Shown: positions 16,324-22,597 of the stretch, one piece after another | How positions within the stretch are numbered: the first letter of the stretch is position 1 | Layout of the letters: every line of letters begins with the position of its first letter | Translations under genes and position numbers: made by a program | Notes under the pieces: generated by a model | Told to the model about the DNA's origin: nothing | Seen by the model: only the letters and a program-made list of their open reading frames with translations | Database searches by the model: none | Assembly (NCBI RefSeq): GCF_009697385.1 | Contig: NZ_VUNL01000009.1 | Coordinates: 1-64,000 of the forward strand | DNA length: 64,000 nt | Direction of reading: 5' to 3' | DNA from: Wylensekiella montiformis | Lineage (GTDB): Bacteria; Bacillota; Negativicutes; Selenomonadales; Selenomonadaceae

Positions 16324-17184
16324 ATGGCAGTAGATTACAGCGCGCTGAAAAAAGGCGGTCTGATGAGGCAGAAACAGAAAGATTGTTTTTCGATGCGATT
16401 GAAGTCGGTCGGCGGCCACTTTACGGCTGACCAGCTCAATACCGTCCGGCAGGTTGCGGACCGGTACGGCAAGGGATATGTGCATCTTACGAGCAGGCAG
16501 GGGATTGAGATCCCATATATCCGTCTGAGGGATATCGATGAGGTCAAAAAAGTGCTCAAAGAAGGCGGCGTGGAAGTCGGCTTCTGTGGCCCGCGCGTGC
16601 GTACGATCACAGCCTGCCAGGGCGCGGCGACCTGTCCGTCCGGTCTGATCGATACGGTAAAGCTCGCCAACGAATTTGACCGCCGCTACGGCGGCAGAGA
16701 ACTGCCGCATAAATTTAAATTTGGTTTTACCGGATGTCATAACAACTGCCTTAAAGCAGAAGAGAATGACATGGGGATAAAGGGCGGCGTGGAACCCCGC
16801 TGGGATTCTGCAGGCTGCACCTACTGCGGCGTATGCGAAGCCGTGTGCCCGGAAAAGGCGATTGCGGTCGACAAAGAGTCGGGGACGGTTACGCTTCATC
16901 CGGATCAATGCGTCTATTGCGGCAAATGTATCAAAAGCTGCCCCGCTGATGCCTGGACGGGAGACCGCGGCTTCGTCATTTCGTTTGGCGGCCTCTATGG
17001 CAACCGCATTGCGGTCGGCCGCCATTTCCTGCCCATTGTGTTCAGCGAGGAAAAAGTGTATGAAATCGTAGAGGTTACCCTGAAATTCTTTGAAGATTAT
17101 GCCCGCCCCAGCGAACGGTTCGCAAACTGTCTGGATCGTGTGGGCTGGGATAAATTTCAGCAAGAAGTGGAGGCGGTATTATGA
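16324..17184 (+). CDS. small siroheme-type sulfite reductase with two extra [4Fe-4S] clusters
   Basis: A 286-residue protein of the nitrite/sulfite reductase superfamily, about half the size of assimilatory enzymes. It holds one ferredoxin-like half domain (about 20-75, VHLTSRQGIEIPYI) and one 4Fe-4S/siroheme domain with ACQGAATCPSG and FTGCHNNCLKAE supplying the four Cys (C-x5-C and C-x3-C). A dicluster ferredoxin insert follows (CTYCGVCEAVCPEKAI, CVYCGKCIKSCPADA). This layout resembles the small AsrC-like or Fsr-like reductases of anaerobes. It would give sulfide to the neighbouring carrier system. AGGAGGAG lies before the ATG. Its stop overlaps the TusA-like start by 4 bases. Confidence 0.88.
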   Translation: MAVDYSALKKGGLMRQKQKDCFSMRLKSVGGHFTADQLNTVRQVADRYGKGYVHLTSRQGIEIPYIRLRDIDEVKKVLKEGGVEVGFCGPRVRTITACQGAATCPSGLIDTVKLANEFDRRYGGRELPHKFKFGFTGCHNNCLKAEENDMGIKGGVEPRWDSAGCTYCGVCEAVCPEKAIAVDKESGTVTLHPDQCVYCGKCIKSCPADAWTGDRGFVISFGGLYGNRIAVGRHFLPIVFSEEKVYEIVEVTLKFFEDYARPSERFANCLDRVGWDKFQQEVEAVL

Positions 17185-17435
17185 GCGAAACAGTCAGGAC
17201 GGATCATGTGATCGATATTACCGATGTAGTCTGCCCGATTACCTTTGTCAAGGTCAAGATGGCACTGGAAGATCTCGAAGACGGGCAGAATCTGCGGATA
17301 CATCTCAATGAAGGCGAGCCGATTCAGAATGTGCCGCGGAGTCTTAAGGATGAGGGGCATAAAGTGCTGTCTGTCGATCGAAAGGACGACGGCACTTATG
17401 ATCTTGTCGTGCAAAAGGGCGGGCTGAGCGCATGA
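17181..17435 (+). CDS. TusA-like sulfurtransferase
   Basis: An 84-residue TusA/SirA/YeeD-family protein. The motif is ITDVVCPITFVKVKMALEDL: the reactive Cys sits in CPIT, where classical TusA has CPxP. It should carry persulfide or assist sulfite/sulfide transfer for the reductase upstream. It overlaps the reductase gene (ATGA at 17181) and its own stop overlaps the ATG of the broken metY remnant, so all were cotranslated. The exact role in this pathway is inferred from context. Confidence 0.87.
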   Translation: MSETVRTDHVIDITDVVCPITFVKVKMALEDLEDGQNLRIHLNEGEPIQNVPRSLKDEGHKVLSVDRKDDGTYDLVVQKGGLSA

Positions 17436-17660
17436 GGTTTACGACGAGACTTTTGCATGATTCCTTTCAGCCCGATAAAGGAAGCGGATGTGTGACGCAG
17501 CCGCTGTATCAGAGCTCGGCCTTTTATTAGAATGCGGCAGATTCGGAGCGATGTTCACGCTGCGGCTGGATTCGAAAAAGCGGGTCTTCCGTTTCATTGA
17601 CGGACTGAGGATCTGCTGGAAGATCTCGATCAGGCTCTGAGTCATTTGCTTGTGGATTGA
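17432..17660 (+). pseudogene. remnant of a metY-type O-acetylhomoserine sulfhydrylase gene
   Basis: The 5' part is intact and coupled to the TusA-like gene by ATGA. It reads MRFTTRLLHDSFQPDK then GCVTQPLYQSSAFY and a stop at 17528-17530, the N-terminal signature of the Cys/Met-metabolism PLP enzymes (TRLLH-G-x5-D-x2-TGAV-x-PPIYQTSAF). The 3' part, in another frame (17607-17660), reads EDLLEDLDQALSHLLVD and stop, the typical end of the same family (IGLEDxEDLIxDLxQAL). Between them only about 75 bases remain where roughly 1.1 kb is expected, including the PLP lysine region. So the gene suffered a large internal deletion and frameshift. In the Wolinella thiocarboxylate system MetY is the sulfur acceptor enzyme, so this was the last gene of the operon. 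Confidence 0.82.
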
Positions 17661-17685
17661 CAGAAAAACGATGGTATGATAGTAT
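17657..17685 (+). promoter_or_regulatory. promoter of cysE
   Basis: -35 TTGACA (17657-17662) overlaps the stop codon of the metY remnant. A 17-base spacer leads to TAGTAT (17680-17685); a better TATAAT at 17683-17688 would need a 20-base spacer. Confidence 0.6.
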
Positions 17686-17707
17686 AATACACAGATTAAC
17701 GAATTGT

Positions 17708-17757
17708 GGGAAAAGTGGTTCCAAATCGTAAAGGCAGTGCGATTTGGAGCCCTTTTC
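17708..17757 (+). promoter_or_regulatory. cysE leader hairpin
   Basis: CCAAATCG (17721-17728) pairs with CGATTTGG (17740-17747), and AAAAG (17711-17715) can pair with CTTTT (17752-17756), giving a long stem within the cysE leader. It is 28 bases before the ATG. There is no T-box sequence and only a TTTT run, so its role (attenuator, stabiliser or operator) is open. Confidence 0.5.
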
Positions 17758-17785
17758 GTCTATCGGAGCAATAGGGGGACTTTTG

Positions 17786-18742
17786 ATGCAGGATCTGATC
17801 TCACCGGAAATTCATACGATTACCCGAAACATTCTGGCAGACTATGACCATAAGCGGCCGATCGATAAGCTGGACGTGTTCAATCAGCCGGACTCGAAGG
17901 TTATCTATGAACTCATTCAGGAATTGGTGCGCGTGGCTTATCCCGGTTTTTCCAAGGATAAGAATTACCGGATTTATGATATCCGCAACAATTTGTCCAT
18001 GGTCATTGAAGATATTGCGTTTCGGCTCAATAAGCAGATTGCCATTGCGCTGCGGTATGGTCAGCGGGCTGATGACATCCGGCTGGCTGAGACGAGAGAT
18101 CAGGCGCAGCGCATTACGCTGGAATTTTTGCGCAAGATTCCGGAGATTCGCGAATATCTGGCTACGGATGTCGAGGCGGTTTTTGACGGCGATCCTGCAG
18201 CGGAGAGTGCGGATGAGATTATCTTTGCTTATCCGGGGCTGTATGCTATTACGATTTTCCGCTTTGCGCATGTTTTGTATCAGCTGGGTGTTCCGGTGAT
18301 TCCCCGCATTATGACGGAACTGGCACATAGCAAAACCGGCATCGATATCAATCCGGGAGCAACTATCGGCAAATATTTCATGATCGATCATGGAACGGGG
18401 ATTGTCGTGGGCGAAACGACGGAGATCGGCGAACATGTCAAGGTTTATCAGGGCGTCACATTGGGCGCATTGTCCACTTCCGGCGGGCGGAAATTGTTTA
18501 ACAAGAAACGGCATCCGACCATTGAGGATTATGTGACGATTTATTCCGGCGCGTCTATTCTTGGCGGGGACACAGTCATAGGACGCGGAGCGGTCATCGG
18601 CGGCAATGTATTTCTGACCAAATCCGTTGCGCCGGATACGAAAGTCAGTGTCAAAAATCAGGAACTCCGCTATAATCAGGGGAAGCGGGAGGTTCAGGAA
18701 GTGGAGGCTGATCCGGATGCAGCCTGGTTTTATGTGATATGA
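17786..18742 (+). CDS. cysE: serine O-acetyltransferase CysE (EpsC type)
   Basis: The 318-residue protein has an N-terminal helical part (about 1-170) and a left-handed beta-helix of hexapeptide repeats. Landmarks: HSKTGIDINPGATIG-like HSKTG, FMIDHGTGIVVGETTEIG with the catalytic His, and VYQGVTLGALS. It makes O-acetylserine from serine and acetyl-CoA, the acceptor for sulfide in cysteine synthesis. The N-terminus is longer than in E. coli, as in Bacteroides/Firmicutes EpsC-type enzymes. AGGGGG lies before the ATG at 17786. It has its own promoter but sits behind the sulfur operon, which links the two pathways. Confidence 0.93.
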   Translation: MQDLISPEIHTITRNILADYDHKRPIDKLDVFNQPDSKVIYELIQELVRVAYPGFSKDKNYRIYDIRNNLSMVIEDIAFRLNKQIAIALRYGQRADDIRLAETRDQAQRITLEFLRKIPEIREYLATDVEAVFDGDPAAESADEIIFAYPGLYAITIFRFAHVLYQLGVPVIPRIMTELAHSKTGIDINPGATIGKYFMIDHGTGIVVGETTEIGEHVKVYQGVTLGALSTSGGRKLFNKKRHPTIEDYVTIYSGASILGGDTVIGRGAVIGGNVFLTKSVAPDTKVSVKNQELRYNQGKREVQEVEADPDAAWFYVI

Positions 18743-18857
18743 AAATCCGCTTCATTATCCACTGTCGGAATAGGATTGCGGACCGACAGCGATGCTCAAC
18801 GCGATCCGTTTTCTGTTTGAACGGGAAGAGGATAGGGTATTTTATTTGATTGAGAAG

Positions 18858-18906
18858 AAAGGCGCGGAGTGCAGGGAGAGGATTCTTTACTGCATTCCGC
18901 GCCTTT
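18858..18906 (+). terminator. hairpin terminator region between cysE and the TRIC gene
   Basis: AAAGGCGCGGAGTGCAG (18858-18874) pairs with 18890-18906, 17 bp with one G-U pair. The U tract is short (TTTC), so it is a weak or factor-assisted terminator. The remaining intergenic bases, 18743-18857 and 18907-19079, show nothing else that I can support. Confidence 0.6.
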
Positions 18907-19079
18907 CGCTATAGGAAAAAGTGCGGAAGGGAAAAGGGTTCGGGGCAGAACGAGCCTTTCGGGCAGGGATTGTCCTGCGGGCATGGCAGGCTTGAATGGA
19001 GCGGCTGCTCCATGATATTGACGGAATCGGCAGCATATTGTACGATGTTCTCAGATTGAAAAGCAGGGAGCGTTTTATT

Positions 19080-19751
19080 ATGGATAGTATGACCTGGGTG
19101 GTCTTTGATATGATGGGAACGGTCGCGTTTGCTGTGTCCGGGGCGATGGTCGGGATTGAGAAGAGGATGGACATCTTTGGCATTGTGGTTCTGGCGCTGC
19201 TCACGGCGGTGGGTGGCGGCATGGTGCGGGATGTGCTGGCCGGCGTGACACCTCCGGCCGCCTTGTGCAATATTACCGATTTTATGCTGGCTATTGTGAC
19301 TGCGGCAGTGGTTTCGCTGGTTTATACCTTATGGTCGATCTCGCATCGCGGCAAGCATTTGATTTTGGCGGTGTACAACATTTTTGATTCCATCGGGCTG
19401 GCCTCTTTCACCATCACAGGGATGATTACGGGGCTGTCTGTACAGGGGGGCAACCCGTTCGTTCTGCCGGTATTGCTCGGTGTGATTACCGCGGTGGGCG
19501 GCGGAATTTTGCGTGATCTTATGGCTCAGCGGATGCCCGCGGTCCTTTATAAGGATATTTACGCGGTGGCTTCTTTGGCTGGTGCTTTGGCCGCTTCTGT
19601 ATCTCTTCCGTATATGGGAATCACCGGGATGGCCTGGCTGTGCTTTGCCGTGGTGATGGTTCTGCGTTTTGGGGCGCTGCAGTTTGGCTGGCATTTGTTT
19701 CATCCGCGGCCGGGCCGGATCAGACGGCGCACGCGGGACAAGGTGTTGTAA
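19080..19751 (+). CDS. TRIC-family cation channel (YicG/UPF0126 type)
   Basis: A 223-residue membrane protein with about seven hydrophobic segments and two repeats that each contain the family glycine motif: LLTAVGGGMVRDVLAG and VITAVGGGILRDLMA. Prokaryotic TRIC proteins form trimers that conduct monovalent cations; in bacteria the substrate in vivo is not settled and glycine transport has been suggested. ATG 19080 was chosen with GGGAG nine bases upstream. It is the first gene after the cysE hairpin and ends 16 bases before a small unknown gene. Confidence 0.88.
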   Translation: MDSMTWVVFDMMGTVAFAVSGAMVGIEKRMDIFGIVVLALLTAVGGGMVRDVLAGVTPPAALCNITDFMLAIVTAAVVSLVYTLWSISHRGKHLILAVYNIFDSIGLASFTITGMITGLSVQGGNPFVLPVLLGVITAVGGGILRDLMAQRMPAVLYKDIYAVASLAGALAASVSLPYMGITGMAWLCFAVVMVLRFGALQFGWHLFHPRPGRIRRRTRDKVL

Positions 19752-19767
19752 ACGGGAGGAATACAGT

Positions 19768-20076
19768 ATGTCTGTAAAAATTGTTGGATATTATCAGCTG
19801 CCGACACAGCGTGAACCTCAGCTGGTGGATTTTCAAGAGGTATTTGATCGATCCTTTATGCGGAAATATACGCGGTTCCGCACCTTTGACAAATTTTTGT
19901 CCGGTGGAAAGTTTCAGATTGCCTCTCAGGCGGATTTTGAGGCGCTGCCGGAAGAGACGATGGATGATCACGTTCGCCGGACGACAAAATTTTCTTCCTG
20001 GCAGGAAATGCTCGATACAGCGACCGATAAATACGTCCTGCATCAGCAGAAGGTATGGTCGGACGGTTCAGAATAG
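19768..20076 (+). CDS. conserved-looking small protein of unknown function
   Basis: A 102-residue soluble protein (MSVKIVGYYQLPTQREP...). It is rich in Phe, Arg and charged residues (DFQEVFDRSFMRKYTRFRTFDKFL), with no Cys, no signal peptide and no membrane segment. GGGAGGA lies before the ATG. It is placed 16 bases after the TRIC gene and 24 before the lyase-like gene, so the three may be one operon. I do not recognise the family. Confidence 0.7.
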   Translation: MSVKIVGYYQLPTQREPQLVDFQEVFDRSFMRKYTRFRTFDKFLSGGKFQIASQADFEALPEETMDDHVRRTTKFSSWQEMLDTATDKYVLHQQKVWSDGSE

Positions 20077-20100
20077 AGAGGTCATGGGGAGGAGAAAAAC

Positions 20101-21273
20101 ATGGGTTGGAGCAATATAGCGGCCGGCGCGGCTATGGGACTTTGGCTGCTGACGACACCTGTTTTTGCGGCCGGAGCCTGGATCGACACGGAGGATTTTG
20201 CTGCGATAGCAAGCGGCGAAACGGTACCGGGATATTCCAGCAAGGCGCAGCTGATCCGGAAGGCGGAGAAGGCGATGACGCAGCCGGTTCCGCTTCTGAC
20301 GGATAAAGAAGTGGTTCCGCCTTCCGGAGATAAGCGGGATTATACGAGTCTGGCGATTTATTTCTGGCCGGACAGCACAAGTCCTGACGGGCTTTCATAC
20401 GTCCGCCGGGACGGCCATGTAAATCCGGAGCGCTGGGATGAGTCGCGCTATGATGCCAGACGGTTGGAGCGGATGAAGAGCGAGCTTCGGGCTCTGGCGC
20501 AGGGCTATGCGGTAAGTGGATATGAGGCGTTTGCCGAGCGGGCGGCCGCTTTGGTGGACAGCTGGTTTATCGATCCGGCTACACGGATGAATCCACGGCT
20601 GGAATATGCCCAGCTGGTGCCGGGGAAATCAGAGGGACGCCATTCGGGGATCATCGATACGGTGAATCTCATTGATGTGGTGGATGCGTTGTATCTTCTG
20701 GAGTCCTCGCCGGCTTTTCCACCGGAGAAGCAGCGGAAGGTGAAGGCATGGTTCGGCGCATATACGGATTGGCTGCTGACGAGCGAGAAGGGGAAACGGG
20801 AAGCGGCCTCGGCGAACAATCATGGGGTCTGGTATGACGCACAGACCGCTGTTTTTGCGCATTATGCCGGACGTGATGATGTGGCGCGACGTGTTATCCG
20901 CGATGTGGTTCATCGGAGGCTGGAGAAGCAGCTGGCGCCGGACGGCAGCTTTCCCTTGGAGCTTGCGCGGACACGGCCGATGAATTACAGCCTGTATGTT
21001 TTGCGCGGCTATCTCACGCTGGCCAGAGTCGGTGAGGAGCTCGGCATCGATCTTTACGATCAGAAGACGGCAAAGGGGCAGGGGCTGAAGGAGGCCGTTT
21101 TGTTTATCCTGCCATATGTGCGCGGGGAGAAGCAGCTGGAAAAACGGGATGTGGCCGAATGGAAGGCCGGTTCGTTCCGGCAGGCTTTGCGTCTGGCCAA
21201 TCGTCATTATCATGAGCCGGCGTTCGATTTCGCTTCCGTTTCAGGACAGCAGACGTCCGGCAGGATAAAGTAA
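20101..21273 (+). CDS. secreted alginate-lyase-superfamily polysaccharide lyase (PL5/PL38-like)
   Basis: The 390-residue protein has a signal peptide (about 1-24, PVFAAG) and an alpha/alpha-toroid alginate_lyase domain. The markers are RDYTSLAIYFWPD, DGLSYVRRDGHVNPE, the central helix GIIDTVNLIDV, and the catalytic region NNHGVWYDAQ with the Asn-His pair followed by Tyr. It should cleave uronate polysaccharides by beta-elimination; the PL38 subgroup acts on glucuronan, so alginate itself is not certain. It has no partner lyase or transporter beside it. GGGGAGGAG lies before the ATG. An exported lyase is unusual for Negativicutes and suggests use of, or defence against, host or bacterial exopolysaccharide. 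Confidence 0.8.
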   Translation: MGWSNIAAGAAMGLWLLTTPVFAAGAWIDTEDFAAIASGETVPGYSSKAQLIRKAEKAMTQPVPLLTDKEVVPPSGDKRDYTSLAIYFWPDSTSPDGLSYVRRDGHVNPERWDESRYDARRLERMKSELRALAQGYAVSGYEAFAERAAALVDSWFIDPATRMNPRLEYAQLVPGKSEGRHSGIIDTVNLIDVVDALYLLESSPAFPPEKQRKVKAWFGAYTDWLLTSEKGKREAASANNHGVWYDAQTAVFAHYAGRDDVARRVIRDVVHRRLEKQLAPDGSFPLELARTRPMNYSLYVLRGYLTLARVGEELGIDLYDQKTAKGQGLKEAVLFILPYVRGEKQLEKRDVAEWKAGSFRQALRLANRHYHEPAFDFASVSGQQTSGRIK

Positions 21274-21329
21274 GACGTATTCAGCGGGAGTCTTAGCGCC
21301 CTTAGTATCGGATCATCCTGAAGGTGGAG

Positions 21330-21343
21330 TGAAAGCGCTTTCT
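21330..21343 (+). promoter_or_regulatory. cre-like palindrome
   Basis: TGAAAGCGCTTTCT matches the ideal catabolite-response (CcpA/LacI-family) operator TGAAAGCGCTTTCA in 13 of 14 bases. It lies between the lyase-like gene and the next gene, about 110 bases before the latter. It is followed by TTTTT, so a small terminator hairpin (GAAA/TTTC) is an alternative reading. Confidence 0.4.
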
Positions 21344-21454
21344 TTTTTGTGCGGAATGGGGAAAAGAGGACTTGAAACATGGCCCTCTTTTCTAGTATGA
21401 TGGTACATATAGAGTTTAGAGGCGGAATGACAGGAATGGGAGGCAAGCGTAAGA

Positions 21455-22234
21455 TTGCTGGAGAAACTGACTTTTATATCGGAAGAATACAAATTGAGGG
21501 TCGAGCTTACGGTTCGGAATCGTCAGCTGTATTACCAGGTACAGCATGGGGAGGAGCAGATGCCTGAGCCTGAGATGATGGATGGAGGGCGGCGCTGGCT
21601 GAGACGTATGGAACGGATTCATTTGGATTCCTGGCGGGCCAGCTATCAGCCGGAAGTCCCGCCTGCCGCGCATAAGCTCTGGCGTCTGGCTTTCAGGGAC
21701 AGCCGGACGGGGGCGCGGCGCATTGTCGGCGATCAGGCTTATCCCGGTTCCTGGGCGGCGTTTATCGATCTCATGAATGAAGTGCCGGGCGTGGCTTTGC
21801 ACCGCGTTCGCCAGCTGGAGCAGGTTTCCCTGCTTTTGCAGGATACCATGGACAACCCCGGAGGGACGATCTATCTGCCACGTCAGAAAAAACTGGCTTT
21901 GACGGAGAAACTGGTCATCAACCGGGGCAAGCATCTGCTGCTTTTTACGCGCCATAAGCAGGGGCTGGGTACGGAGCGTCATGCCTATGATTCGGTGCGG
22001 AATGTTCCGCTGCTTTTGGAGCGCATTGCGGCTCATGCCGCGGAGTTTGGCGGGCAGTCCGATTCGCTGGCCGATGATTTTCTGCCGCGTGTGGAATGGA
22101 AGCTGATTTGGCATGACGGTACGGAAAACAGCGGCAGCTATACGCTCCGGGGAGAGGAAATGCCGGAGTCCTGGAAGGCTTTCATTCAGGAAATCGAATG
22201 GTTTACCGGAAACGTACGCGGCCGTATTTTTTGA
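21455..22234 (+). CDS. unknown protein with an internal duplication
   Basis: A 259-residue soluble protein that I do not recognise. Two segments look alike. Residues about 75-110 read WRLAFRDSRTG...PGSWAAFIDLMNEV and about 220-252 read WKLIWHDGTEN...PESWKAFIQEIEWF. Both have W-(R/K)-L-x3-D, then an S-W-x-A-F-I motif, so the fold may be a tandem repeat. No catalytic motif, Cys cluster or membrane segment is visible. TTG 21455 is taken as start with GGGAGG 11 bases upstream; this start is not certain. It stands alone between the lyase gene and the cbiM leader. Confidence 0.65.
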   Translation: MLEKLTFISEEYKLRVELTVRNRQLYYQVQHGEEQMPEPEMMDGGRRWLRRMERIHLDSWRASYQPEVPPAAHKLWRLAFRDSRTGARRIVGDQAYPGSWAAFIDLMNEVPGVALHRVRQLEQVSLLLQDTMDNPGGTIYLPRQKKLALTEKLVINRGKHLLLFTRHKQGLGTERHAYDSVRNVPLLLERIAAHAAEFGGQSDSLADDFLPRVEWKLIWHDGTENSGSYTLRGEEMPESWKAFIQEIEWFTGNVRGRIF

Positions 22235-22306
22235 TACATGTCGGGCTGATATAACAGGGCGTCTTTGTCAAAGGTACAAAGATATAGAAAATGGAACAGG
22301 ACAATC

Positions 22307-22335
22307 TTGATTTTACTTCCTTAAAGTGATATCAT
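22307..22335 (+). promoter_or_regulatory. promoter of the cbiM leader
   Basis: -35 TTGATT (22307-22312), 17-base spacer, -10 TATCAT (22330-22335). It implies a transcript start near 22342 and a 250-base untranslated leader. Confidence 0.6.
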
Positions 22336-22337
22336 AA

Positions 22338-22479
22338 AGGCATGGGATAGGCAGAACGCATGGAAGTTGCATCCCAATCAATGATGTTTTCTCGGGTATA
22401 ATCGGCAAGAGTTATGCCTGAAGTCCCTGCTCTTGTGCAAAGAGTGCTGCAGTTCGTGGAGGAAGCAGCGCTCTTTTTG
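22338..22479 (+). promoter_or_regulatory. riboswitch-like attenuator leader of the cobalt/nickel transporter operon
   Basis: AGGCA (22338-22342) can pair with TGCCT (22415-22419), enclosing TGGGAT/ATCCCA (22343-22348 with 22371-22376) and a weak third arm. Then CTCTT/AAGAG (22430-22434 with 22440-22444) competes with a 10-bp terminator stem, 22441-22450 with 22465-22474, followed by TTTTT. This is the layout of a transcription-attenuating riboswitch. It does not show the cobalamin (B12-box), NiCo, TPP or T-box signatures. A further GC-rich hairpin (about 22500-22530) precedes cbiM. The ligand is unknown; cobalt, nickel or a cobamide are guesses from the gene behind it. Confidence 0.6.
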
Positions 22480-22597
22480 CGTTTTGCCCGTAGATTTTGC
22501 GGCCGGAACCCCCAGGGGGGCTTCCGCTTTGTCGGACAAGCCTTTACAATGAAAAGGTAACATAAAGGTAATATTTCATTGTGAAGGAGATGAGGCA

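Noticed and set aside
17690-17785. Cysteine T-box before cysE
   Set aside because: The AAGTGGTTCC string recalls a T-box, but the conserved AGGGTGGNACCGCG sequence and a specifier loop are not there.
22338-22597. Cobalamin riboswitch before cbiM
   Set aside because: No B12-box (AGCCACTG-like) and no GGGAA core; the leader is also too short before its terminator.
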